From: Betaproteobacteria bacterium
Lineage (GTDB): Bacteria > Pseudomonadota > Gammaproteobacteria > Burkholderiales > SG8-41
NCBI GenBank assembly: GCA_025363575.1
Contig: JANYDM010000124.1
Location: 1-15,679 of the forward strand
Length of the DNA: 15,679 nt
Direction: 5' to 3'
Shown piece by piece: positions 7,337 to 14,213 of this stretch (its first letter is position 1; every line of letters begins with the position of its first letter). The notes under the pieces were generated by a model, which worked only from the letters and a program-made list of their open reading frames with translations, did not search any database and had not been told where the DNA came from. The position numbers and the translations under genes were made by a program.

Positions 7337-8480
7337 TCCCCTTTGGCAGCGTGCGTTTGATGCCCGCCTGCTCGATGACCTTGGGCGCCTTCAGCTTGTT
7401 GCGGTGTATGTCGAGTATCACCATGACGCGCGGGAACAGCTTGAGCCGCGGATTGCGCGCGATCACGATGGCGATTTCGCCGGAATGCAATTCGACGACG
7501 GCGCCGACCGGGTAGGTGCCGATGCACTGAATGAATTGCTCCACGAGCGGCCCGTCGAATTTCGTGTCGCGCTCATCGTAGAGCACGCGCAGCGCCGTCG
7601 CCGGCGCCAGCGTCGTGCCATAGGGCCGCGGCTCGGTCAGCGCATCGAAACTGTCGACGATGCCGGCCATGGCGCCGAACAAGCCGATTTTCATGCCTAT
7701 GAGTCCTCCCGGATACCCGCTGCCATCGACGCGCTCATGATGCAGCGCCGCGAGCTTCGGCAGTTCGGGCGGCAAACCAGTGGTTTCTTCGAGTATATCG
7801 ACCGAATGCTTAACGTGGGTCTTGCAAAGATCGAGCTCCTCCGGCGTCAGGGGGTCTTTCTTGTTGAGCAGGCCCACCGGCAGGCGCAGCTTGCCGACGT
7901 CCTGCAGCAGACCCAGCATGCCGAGCAAATTGATCTGCTCGCGCGGTAGTGAAAGAAAGCGCCCGAACGTGATCATGTAGATGGAAACGCCCATCGCGCG
8001 GTCGAGCGTATTCGCGCTGGTCTCTTTCATCTTGGCGAGCAGCAGCATGGCATCGGGATTACGCACCACGCTGTCAGTCATGTTCGTCACGGCGTCCTTT
8101 ACACGCGGCGCGTCGAGCGCTCTGCCGGCCTGCACCGAGCCGAAAACGTCCTTCAGCACGAGCGCCGTTTTGACCTGCGCCTGCCGCGCGACCGGCAATT
8201 CGCTGGTGACCTGGACCTTTTCCTCGTAGGTGACGGTGACCTTGATCTGGTCGAGCACGCTGGGGCCGCGCGGCCCGCCGGCCAGCCGGCTCGGCAGCAC
8301 GTCGTTGCCCTTGTCGGTGTCGATGGTGACCCGCGTGCAGTATTTTCTGAGCGCCTGCAGCTGCGCCTCGGAATTGATCACAAACCCCTGATACATGAAC
8401 GGCGTATCGGTCCACGGCCGGTCGAGCTCGTACACGTACACGCCGAACTTAAGCTGATCGACGGAAACTATTTTTCTCAT
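7302..8480 (-). CDS. DUF3391 plus HD-GYP domain protein with altered HD dyad
   Basis: This 392-residue protein has a DUF3391-type N-terminus (MRKIVSVDQLKFGVYVYELD, then VTIDTDKGND at 51-60) and an HD-GYP domain, the class that hydrolyses cyclic di-GMP. HHERVDGSGYP (247-257), His222 and the D-S-F-D-A-L-T segment near 276 are intact. The central HD dyad reads Gln193-Asp194 (LLQDVGK), and the earlier metal-binding His position falls at LDRAMGV, with no His. Loss of two metal ligands suggests weak or no phosphodiesterase activity. The ATG at 8478-8480 starts at the DUF3391 consensus, so I prefer it to a start at 8555; its Shine-Dalgarno site is poor. The gene overlaps the next gene by up to 35 bases and follows the cyclic-nucleotide phosphodiesterase gene after 101 bases. 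Confidence 0.88.
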   Translation of the reverse strand: MRKIVSVDQLKFGVYVYELDRPWTDTPFMYQGFVINSEAQLQALRKYCTRVTIDTDKGNDVLPSRLAGGPRGPSVLDQIKVTVTYEEKVQVTSELPVARQAQVKTALVLKDVFGSVQAGRALDAPRVKDAVTNMTDSVVRNPDAMLLLAKMKETSANTLDRAMGVSIYMITFGRFLSLPREQINLLGMLGLLQDVGKLRLPVGLLNKKDPLTPEELDLCKTHVKHSVDILEETTGLPPELPKLAALHHERVDGSGYPGGLIGMKIGLFGAMAGIVDSFDALTEPRPYGTTLAPATALRVLYDERDTKFDGPLVEQFIQCIGTYPVGAVVELHSGEIAIVIARNPRLKLFPRVMVILDIHRNKLKAPKVIEQAGIKRTLPKGSVEIDPSEYFL

Positions 8481-8581
8481 GGGTGCGAAGTCAATTGCGT
8501 GGCGGCGGGGTGTACCCGCATCTGGACGTGATTTTCCGTCCTTCCGGCATTGCACGCAAACGTAAGTGGTGCGAAATGAAA

Positions 8582-9349
8582 TTAGAATTCAAATACGTGG
8601 TTGTTGTGCAACAGCTGCGGACGCGCCGCGCAGGTGAGTTCTTCGATTTCCTGCATCGTCAGCTCGATTTCGCTGGGTTTCAGGTGTGTAATGTAGACCT
8701 CGGCCGGCAGCGTGAGCTTGGCCAGTTCCTCGCCGAGCATAGACGGGCAGAGGTGCTTGGCGAGTTCGGCCAGTCCGCGGTCTTTGTCGGAAAACGCAGT
8801 TTCAATAATGAGAAACTTGAGGTTTTCGATTTCGTTGACGATGCTCCACAAGGCGTCATTGGGCCCGGTATCGCCGGTAAACACCAGGTTTGCCTTGCCG
8901 CTGTCGAGCAGATAGCCAACCGCCGGCACAGTATGGTTGGCGGGCAGCACGGTTATCTGCCGGCCGCCGAGCGTTATCACCTCGCCGACCTCGATCTCCT
9001 GATAGCACAGCCACGGCGCTTCCGGAGAAGGTATTGCCGTGAAGTCGGGCCAGATATCCCAATTGAACAGGTTGCGTTTGAGGATCGCAATCGTCTCGGC
9101 AAGCGCGTACACCGTCACCGGGTTGGCCCGCAGCGCGCCGACCGAATCGACCAGAAACGCAATTGAATTGACGTGGTCGAGGTGCGAATGCGTGATGAAG
9201 ATGTGGTCGATCGACGTCAGCTCGGCGAGCGAAAGATCGCCGACGCCGGTACCCGCGTCGATCAGGATATCGTCGTCCGCGAGAAACGAAGTCGTGCGGT
9301 TTTGCTGACCGCCGATTCCTCCCGAACATCCGAGCACACGCAGGCGCAT
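8582..9349 (-). CDS. Class II 3',5'-cyclic-nucleotide phosphodiesterase (metallo-beta-lactamase fold)
   Basis: This 255-residue protein has a metallo-beta-lactamase fold and best fits the class II cyclic-nucleotide phosphodiesterases (PDE1/CpdP type), which hydrolyse cAMP or cGMP to the 5'-monophosphate. The metal site is visible: THSHLDH with His54, His56, Asp58 and His59, then ANHTVPAVGY with His139, FTGDTG with Asp160 and YITHLKP with His222. HSHLDHVNSIAFLVDS is close to, but not an exact match for, the class II signature as I recall it. RNase Z and other fold members are less likely because of HTVPAVGY and the HLKP ending. I chose the ATG at 9347-9349, where the fold begins (MRLRVLGCSGGIGG); a GTG ten codons earlier has no ribosome site. 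It leads the three-gene signalling cluster. Confidence 0.82.
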   Translation of the reverse strand: MRLRVLGCSGGIGGQQNRTTSFLADDDILIDAGTGVGDLSLAELTSIDHIFITHSHLDHVNSIAFLVDSVGALRANPVTVYALAETIAILKRNLFNWDIWPDFTAIPSPEAPWLCYQEIEVGEVITLGGRQITVLPANHTVPAVGYLLDSGKANLVFTGDTGPNDALWSIVNEIENLKFLIIETAFSDKDRGLAELAKHLCPSMLGEELAKLTLPAEVYITHLKPSEIELTMQEIEELTCAARPQLLHNNHVFEF

Positions 9350-9598
9350 GGGTTCAACCGGCCTTAGTTGCTGTCGCACGCGCTCGCGCGGGCGAAGTTA
9401 CTGGTGGCGTGACATTCACGGTGTTTTGCTCCTGACACCGCATTTTATAACAGTACCCCCGTCCGGTAAGGTTTCCGTAAGGATATGTGCCGGCCAGCGA
9501 CTATTGCGGGTGGCGCAATCCATCAGAGCCGTTATCGCAAGATGCGGACACCGCCGGGAAGGCGCCGCTTCCCGGCATTAAACATTAAGAGGAATTTC
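9350..9598. promoter_or_regulatory. Divergent intergenic region with a short direct repeat
   Basis: These 249 bases separate two genes that diverge and must hold promoters for both. An AT-rich patch, ATTTTATAAC around 9442-9451, could supply a -10 element for the plus-strand gene, but I cannot pair it with a good -35. A direct repeat, TCCGGTAAGG at 9462-9471 and TCCGTAAGG at 9474-9482, is spaced about one helical turn apart and could be a regulator site. Beyond this I see no gene or strong structure. Confidence 0.3.
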
Positions 9599-9799
9599 AT
9601 GAAAAAGCTGCTGACCATGATGTTTGCGGGATGTATGGCCGTGTCTATGGCGGGTGTCTACGCCGCAGACGACATGAAGAAGGACGAAATGATGAAGAAA
9701 GATGAAATGAAGAAGGACGGCATGATGAAAAAGGACGAAATGAAGAAAGACGGCATGGCCAAGGACGGCATGATGAAAAAAGACGACATGAAGAAATAG
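9599..9799 (+). CDS. Pentapeptide MXKDX-repeat small secreted protein
   Basis: This 66-residue protein has a clear signal peptide (MKKLLTMMFAGCMAVSMAGV, cleavage near VYA/ADD). The rest is almost wholly MKKDE, MKKDG and MKKDD units, built from Met, Lys, Asp and Glu. It matches the family named in RefSeq as pentapeptide MXKDX repeat protein, small exported proteins of unknown function common in betaproteobacteria. The mature part has no hydrophobic core and is probably disordered or helical with a charged, Met-rich face; metal binding through Met and Asp is conceivable but unproven. The ATG has AAGAGGAA five bases upstream, so the longer open frame from 9485 is not the start. It is monocistronic, with a hairpin after the stop. 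Confidence 0.9.
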   Translation: MKKLLTMMFAGCMAVSMAGVYAADDMKKDEMMKKDEMKKDGMMKKDEMKKDGMAKDGMMKKDDMKK

Positions 9800-9806
9800 G
9801 CATCTC

Positions 9807-9848
9807 GCGGGAATGCGGATGCGTTCTCCCGCATCCGCATTTTCCCGC
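9807..9848. terminator. Strong hairpin, probable bidirectional terminator
   Basis: GCGGGAATGCGGATGCG pairs with CGCATCCGCATTTTCCCGC around a short TTCTCC loop. The core stem of 12 base pairs is perfect, and the flanks continue past a two-base bulge. It lies eight bases after the stop of the MXKDX gene and 34 bases before the end of the convergent propeller gene. The T run on the plus strand is only four bases and sits within the lower stem, so termination strength is uncertain. Confidence 0.7.
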
Positions 9849-9881
9849 TGCCATTCCGCCCCCCCGCCGGCCGCGCCTTGC

Positions 9882-11144
9882 TTACAGCGGCACCATCCCC
9901 ATCCAGAACATGACCTTGTTACCGACATCGACGTCGTAGCTGGCCACGAATTCGAGCTTGCCGTCGCTGCCGATGCGGAAAGTGCTCAATCCGGCCGCAA
10001 CCGTGCGCACGTTGTCGCCGTCGCGCACCTTCACCGGCAGGTTGTGCTCCACGACGAGCATGCGGCCGGAGGGATCGATGTGAAATGTGCGCGGATGGAT
10101 CTTGCGCGTTTCGATGCTCTGGATGAGCGTATGTTCGCCGGTCTTCGGATCGATCGAATAGACGACGATGCTGTTTTCGCCGCCTTTGTAGACCTTCTCG
10201 CCCTTGAAGTCGACGGTGTCCTGCGAGCGATTTGCCCCGTAGAGAAAATGCCCGTTCGGATGCACATGTACGGTGCCTGCCGCCTGGCGGGAGCGGATAT
10301 TGCCGGGCTCGGCAAGCGTGGTCTTCGAGTAGGCGATGTCCGCGAGCGGCTTGCCGCCGGCCATGCGGTGCATGTGCATCAGATTCTGCGTCTCGATTGA
10401 TACGTACATCCACGGCTTCGCCGGATGGAAGTCGAGGTGCCGCGGGCCATAGCCTTTGCCGCCGTTCGGTGCGATCGACACTTCATTGCTCAATACGCCG
10501 TTCTTGTAGTCGAAAACCTTTAATGCGCCCGGATCTTCCGGCTTGGCCGCCGTACCTTCATTGCCGCGCGTGACGAGGACGGCGTGGTGATTGTCGGGCG
10601 TGATGCGGATCTGGTGCGCGTAGATGCCGGTGTCCATCGCGATGTTCTGCGTGACCTCCACGCCCGGCGTAAAGTCCTTGTTGATCTTGTAAACGCGCAG
10701 CGAGGCCGGCATATTAAAGGCGACTAATATGTGCTGCGACGTGTTGTCGAGCGTCATATGGATAGGGCGCACCGGCAGCGGGATGGAATCCCCGTGCTGC
10801 GTGAGAGCGCCGTTCGCCGGGTCCACTTTGAATGCGGTCACGTGATGTTCGGAGCCGGTCGGCCCGGTGCCCGATGCGCTGCTGCTCGTCGCGACATACA
10901 GATAGCGGCGCGACTTGTGCGGCCACGCGTACTGCACGCCGGCCGGCAGCGTCACGCTTTCGCGCGCCGCGAGCGTCGCGTTGTCGACGTCGACTTCCCA
11001 GCGCGTCAGCACCTCGCCGACGTTCGCGTAGAGCGCGACCTTGACCGCCTTCGCGGACTTGCGCGCTTTCGGCTGCGCGAATGCCGTGCCCGGCGTCGCC
11101 GCGGCAGCTGCCATCAATGACATGAACGTCCTCCGATCGACCAT
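9882..11144 (-). CDS. Tat-exported beta-propeller, lactonase/6-phosphogluconolactonase-like
   Basis: This 420-residue protein starts with a twin-arginine signal, MVDRRTFMSLMAAAAATPGT, with likely cleavage near AFA/Q. The rest is a repeated beta-propeller of the lactonase/YncE kind. Blade-like repeats include RRYLYVAT, HVTAFKVDPANGAL, HILVAFNMPASLRVYKI, GPRHLDFHPAKPWMYVSIE, GTVHVHPNGHFLYGAN, SIVVYSIDPKTGEHTLIQ and HPRTFHIDPSGRMLVV. GPRHLDFHP is typical of the 6-phosphogluconolactonase-like lactonase family. Activity is uncertain because many members only bind ligands. Export by Tat suggests folding before transport, perhaps with a metal. The ATG has an AAGGGGG site upstream. The gene starts 33 bases after the amidase and is probably in the same transcript, which fits a periplasmic enzyme serving the same catabolic route. 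Confidence 0.83.
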   Translation of the reverse strand: MVDRRTFMSLMAAAAATPGTAFAQPKARKSAKAVKVALYANVGEVLTRWEVDVDNATLAARESVTLPAGVQYAWPHKSRRYLYVATSSSASGTGPTGSEHHVTAFKVDPANGALTQHGDSIPLPVRPIHMTLDNTSQHILVAFNMPASLRVYKINKDFTPGVEVTQNIAMDTGIYAHQIRITPDNHHAVLVTRGNEGTAAKPEDPGALKVFDYKNGVLSNEVSIAPNGGKGYGPRHLDFHPAKPWMYVSIETQNLMHMHRMAGGKPLADIAYSKTTLAEPGNIRSRQAAGTVHVHPNGHFLYGANRSQDTVDFKGEKVYKGGENSIVVYSIDPKTGEHTLIQSIETRKIHPRTFHIDPSGRMLVVEHNLPVKVRDGDNVRTVAAGLSTFRIGSDGKLEFVASYDVDVGNKVMFWMGMVPL

Positions 11145-11177
11145 GATTTTTTCCCCCTTGGTTTAATGGAATCCATC

Positions 11178-12602
11178 TTACGACGGCTTGCGTTTCGCGG
11201 TGCCCATCGTCTTGATCGGCGGCCGCATCGTGTGCCAGTCAGTCGCGCGCTCGTACGCGGCGGCGGCGCGCAATACCGTAACTTCGTCGTGCATGCGGCC
11301 GACGATCTGCACGGCGATCGGCAGGCCGCCTTTCGAGAGGCCGCACATCATCGCGAGCGCCGGATGGCCGGTCAGGTTGAAGGGCGCGCGCGCCTGGCGC
11401 GGATAAGTGCGCTGGACTTCCGCTTCATCATCTATGCGGCATGCCGGATCGAGCGAGTTCGCGCACAGCAGGATGTCGACATCGCGAAAAGCATCGTTGA
11501 CCGCGTCCGTCAGGCACAGGCGGCGCTGCTGCGCGTGCACGTAATCGCCGGCAGACAGAAAAGCCCCGCCCATCAATTTGCGGCGCGACAACCCGGCGTA
11601 CTCGCCGGGCCGCTCGCGCAGCCACTGCGCATGCACCGCCCATGACTCCGCGAGCATGAAAATGCGCTGCACGCCACCGAGCTCATGCAGGGACGGCAGC
11701 TTGATGTCACGCACGTCGGCGCCCTCGCGCTTGAATACTTTCGCGGCCGCATTGAGCGCCGCCGTCACTTCCGGATGGGCCGCAATGTCTTTCTCGTGAA
11801 AGTGCCGCACGAAGCCAACGCGCAGTCCGCGCGCGCCGCGCGCGAGGTCGGCGCCGAAATTTCCCTGCACGGCCGCCGCGCTGCCGGGATCGCGCGCGTC
11901 GTGCCCCGCCAGCACGTCGAGCGCCAGTGCCGTGTCCTGCACCGTGCGCGCCATCGGCCCGACGTGATCGAGCGTGAACGCGAGCGGGAACACGCCGCGC
12001 CGCGAGACGAGTCCATAAGTCGGCTTCAGACCGACGACGCCGCAAGTCCCCGCGGGATTGCGGATCGAGCCGCCGGTATCGGTGCCCAGCGCAAGCGGCA
12101 GAAAGCCCGCCGCCAGCGCGGTGCCCGAACCCGACGACGAGCCGCCCGGATGATGGTTCACGTTCCACGGATTGCGCGCAGGGGGGAACGGCAAATCGAA
12201 GCACGGCCCGCCAATCGCGAATTCATGCAGCGACAGCTTGCCGAACAGGATCGCGCCGGCCGCGCGCAGGCAGCGCACGACCTCGGCGTCGGCGCGCGCC
12301 ACGTTCTGCAAAAAAATCTTCGAATGGCACGTCGTTGTCTCACCGGCGACGTCGATGATGTCCTTGATCCCGACCGGCACGCCGTGCAGCGGCCCGCGTG
12401 CGCAGCCGGCACGGATTTCTCTTTCCGCGTTTTTCGCCGCCGCGAGCACAGCCTCGCGATCGAGCTTGATGAATGCGTTCAGTCGCGGCTCCAGCGCGTC
12501 GATGCGCGCGAGCAGCGACTGCACCAGTTCCACCGGCGACAGCTTGCGCGCGGCATAAGCCGCGCTCAGCTCGGCAGCAGTCAACCAGTGCAGGTCTTTC
12601 AT
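11178..12602 (-). CDS. Amidase signature family enzyme
   Basis: This 474-residue cytoplasmic hydrolase belongs to the amidase signature family (GatA, AtzE, FAAH and relatives). The Ser-cisSer-Lys triad is visible: Lys80 in VGIKDIID, Ser155 in HPGGSSSGSG and Ser179 in GTDTGGSIRNPAG. The spacings Lys to cis-Ser (75) and cis-Ser to Ser (24) match those I recall for FAAH. GVVGLKPTYGLVSRRGVFPL and the C-terminal FNLTGHPAL and GLPIAVQIVG motifs are also standard. I set the start at the ATG at 12600-12602, not at the far upstream 12905, because the family N-terminus (MKDLHWLTAAEL) begins there and it overlaps the stop of the preceding small gene as ATGA. The partner gene favours an AtzE-like enzyme acting on a small urea- or amide-type compound over a tRNA amidotransferase, but the substrate is unknown. 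Confidence 0.93.
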   Translation of the reverse strand: MKDLHWLTAAELSAAYAARKLSPVELVQSLLARIDALEPRLNAFIKLDREAVLAAAKNAEREIRAGCARGPLHGVPVGIKDIIDVAGETTTCHSKIFLQNVARADAEVVRCLRAAGAILFGKLSLHEFAIGGPCFDLPFPPARNPWNVNHHPGGSSSGSGTALAAGFLPLALGTDTGGSIRNPAGTCGVVGLKPTYGLVSRRGVFPLAFTLDHVGPMARTVQDTALALDVLAGHDARDPGSAAAVQGNFGADLARGARGLRVGFVRHFHEKDIAAHPEVTAALNAAAKVFKREGADVRDIKLPSLHELGGVQRIFMLAESWAVHAQWLRERPGEYAGLSRRKLMGGAFLSAGDYVHAQQRRLCLTDAVNDAFRDVDILLCANSLDPACRIDDEAEVQRTYPRQARAPFNLTGHPALAMMCGLSKGGLPIAVQIVGRMHDEVTVLRAAAAYERATDWHTMRPPIKTMGTAKRKPS

Positions 12603-12802
12603 TTGGCGTCCCGCACGCGCATCGGCGGCCACGGCTCCGCGGCGACCTGGTCGATCGCGCCGGCTGCACTGCGCGCACTTTGCGCCGCCTGTACTGCAGC
12701 CGCGATGTCCTGCGGAAACTGCTTGGCGGCCCTGGCGAGGCCGGCCGCGCGCGCGAGCGTGTTCGCATCGGGCGCCGTTGCGCCGTTTTTCCTGACTGCC
12801 AT
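12599..12802 (-). CDS. Small AtzG/GatC-like protein, putative amidase partner
   Basis: This 67-residue protein precedes the amidase with a four-base ATGA overlap, a sign of tight translational coupling. It has no signal peptide or membrane segment. Its layout is a short helical region (DANTLARAAGLARAAKQFP), a second helix (DIAAAVQAAQSARSAAG) and a Pro/Trp-containing tail (AAEPWPPMRVRD). That order resembles AtzG-like (DUF4089) proteins, small GatC-like subunits that wrap around AtzE-type amidases and are encoded next to them. I infer the same role here; the match is by layout and context rather than a diagnostic motif. The ATG at 12800-12802 has AGGGGA six bases upstream; the frame is open to 12886 but that part lacks a ribosome site. 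Confidence 0.6.
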   Translation of the reverse strand: MAVRKNGATAPDANTLARAAGLARAAKQFPQDIAAAVQAAQSARSAAGAIDQVAAEPWPPMRVRDAK

Positions 12803-12880
12803 GGTGTCCCCTCTGAAATCGCTTTTGAATTGCGCCGGGCGCGCATGATTTGGATAAAGCTTCCGCTTCCGCCGCGGCAG

Positions 12881-12918
12881 TGTCAAGAATTGACTTTGCC
12901 ATCACGCGGCCTCACGAT
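12881..12918 (+). promoter_or_regulatory. Candidate promoter and small dyad between divergent genes
   Basis: On the plus strand TTGACT (12890-12895) is followed after 17 bases by CACGAT (12913-12918), a plausible but weak sigma-70 promoter for the gene starting at 12955. Overlapping it is a dyad, GTCAA-GAA-TTGAC (12882-12894), whose minus-strand half gives a perfect TTGACA facing the amidase genes. I found no good -10 for that direction at normal spacing. The layout suggests back-to-back promoters or an operator. Confidence 0.33.
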
Positions 12919-12954
12919 TCCCGCAGAATTCAAACCAATAAATCGGGGGAGATC

Positions 12955-14172
12955 ATGCGAACTTTTATTCTGGGCGCTTTGCTTGCGCTGGCCGTACCGG
13001 CCGCGTTCGCGCAGAACGAGTCGGAACCGGCTAAATCGGCGATCGCGGCACCGGTGATGTCCGCGCAGCCCGTCGCGGTGCCCGCCGAGCAGCGCGTGAC
13101 AATGTTTCCCGGCAGCAACATCGTCAATGCGCAGAAAAGCGCCGGCGTGCCGCAATTTCAGGTCGACCCGTTCTGGCCGAAGCCGCTGCCGCACAACTGG
13201 ATACTCGGACAGGTGTCGGGCGTGAACGTCGACAAGCGCGGACACGTATGGATCATCCACCGCCCGCGCTCGCTCTCCGAGCGCGAAGTTGGCGCGCAGC
13301 AGAACCCGCCGTGGAGCAAATGCTGTTACGCCGCGCCGCCGGTGCTCGAGTTCGACGATGCGGGCAACCTGCTCCGCGCGTGGGGCGGCACCGGCCCCGG
13401 CTACGAATGGCCGGAAGTCGAGCACGGCATCTTCATCGACGACAACGACTTCGTATGGACCGCCGGCAGCGGCAGCAAAGACTCGCAGATACTGAAATTC
13501 ACGCTCGATGGAAAATTCGTGCTGCAGATCGGCAGGAGCGGCCAGTCGAAAGGCAGCAGCGACACTGCGAATCTAGGCAGCCCGGCTGATATCAATGTAG
13601 ATACGGCGGCGAAAGAGGTTTACGTGGCGGACGGTTACCGCAACCGGCGCGTCATCGTATTCGACTCGGAGACCGGCGCCTACAAGCGGCACTGGGGCGC
13701 ATACGGCAAACCGCCGAGCGACGAGAAGACACCCGTCTACGATCCCGCGCGGCCGCCGGCTCAGCAGTTCGGCCGGCCGGTGCATTGTGTGCGGTTTACC
13801 AGGGACAATCTGGTTTACGTTTGCGATCGTACCAACGACCGCGTGCAAGTATTCAAAAAGGATGGCACTTTCGTGTCCGAGGCATTTTTCGAGCGCAACA
13901 CGCGCCTCAACGGCTCGGTGTCGGAGCTCGTGTTTTCACCCGACCGCGACCAGAAATTCATTTACATGGCGGACGGCGTAAACAACGAGCTGCGCATCGT
14001 CGAGCGCGCGAGCAATGAAGTGCTGGCGCGCGTCGGCCGGCCCGGCCGCTTCGCCGGCCAGTTTCACGTCGTGCACAATATCGCGGTGGACAAGCAGGGC
14101 AACATCTACACCACGGAAGTCAATACAGGTCAGCGCGTGCAGAAATTCCGCCGCGTCGACCCGCAGAATTAA
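12955..14172 (+). CDS. Secreted NHL-repeat six-bladed beta-propeller protein
   Basis: This 405-residue protein has a Sec signal peptide (MRTFILGALLALAVPAAFA, then QNES) and a propeller of NHL-type repeats. Repeat cores include GQVSGVNVDKRGHVWIIHR, VEHGIFIDDNDFVWTAG, SPADINVDTAAKEVYVADG, VHCVRFTRDNLVYVCDRTND and VHNIAVDKQGNIYTTEV. VADGYRNRRVIVFDSETG recalls the peptidyl-alpha-hydroxyglycine amidating-lyase group of propellers, but I would not claim that reaction. It is probably periplasmic. The ATG at 12955-12957 follows GGGGGAGATC and begins the signal peptide; the frame is open back to 12850 without a ribosome site. It diverges from the amidase cluster and converges with the molybdenum subunit gene. 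A linker rich in Ala, Pro and Val (about 24-47) separates signal and propeller. Confidence 0.88.
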   Translation: MRTFILGALLALAVPAAFAQNESEPAKSAIAAPVMSAQPVAVPAEQRVTMFPGSNIVNAQKSAGVPQFQVDPFWPKPLPHNWILGQVSGVNVDKRGHVWIIHRPRSLSEREVGAQQNPPWSKCCYAAPPVLEFDDAGNLLRAWGGTGPGYEWPEVEHGIFIDDNDFVWTAGSGSKDSQILKFTLDGKFVLQIGRSGQSKGSSDTANLGSPADINVDTAAKEVYVADGYRNRRVIVFDSETGAYKRHWGAYGKPPSDEKTPVYDPARPPAQQFGRPVHCVRFTRDNLVYVCDRTNDRVQVFKKDGTFVSEAFFERNTRLNGSVSELVFSPDRDQKFIYMADGVNNELRIVERASNEVLARVGRPGRFAGQFHVVHNIAVDKQGNIYTTEVNTGQRVQKFRRVDPQN

Positions 14173-14183
14173 GACTTAAAAGC

Positions 14184-14208
14184 CTCCTCCGCTTTGCGGG
14201 GGCAGGAG
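14184..14208. terminator. Weak hairpin between convergent genes
   Basis: CTCCT (14184-14188) and CCGC (14189-14192) can pair with AGGAG (14204-14208) and GCGG (14196-14199) around a TTT loop, leaving a four-base bulge on one side. It sits in the 41-base gap between the stops of the two converging genes. No T run follows, so it is only a possible terminator. Confidence 0.35.
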
Positions 14209-14213
14209 AATAA

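Noticed and set aside
9578..9928. Minus-strand open frames rich in Phe, Ser, His and Leu opposite the MXKDX gene
   Set aside because: Their repetitive hydrophobic look is only the complement of the Met-Lys-Asp codon repeats on the plus strand.
11685..12848. Plus-strand open frame of 387 codons
   Set aside because: It is antisense to the amidase, whose catalytic motifs on the minus strand are unmistakable.
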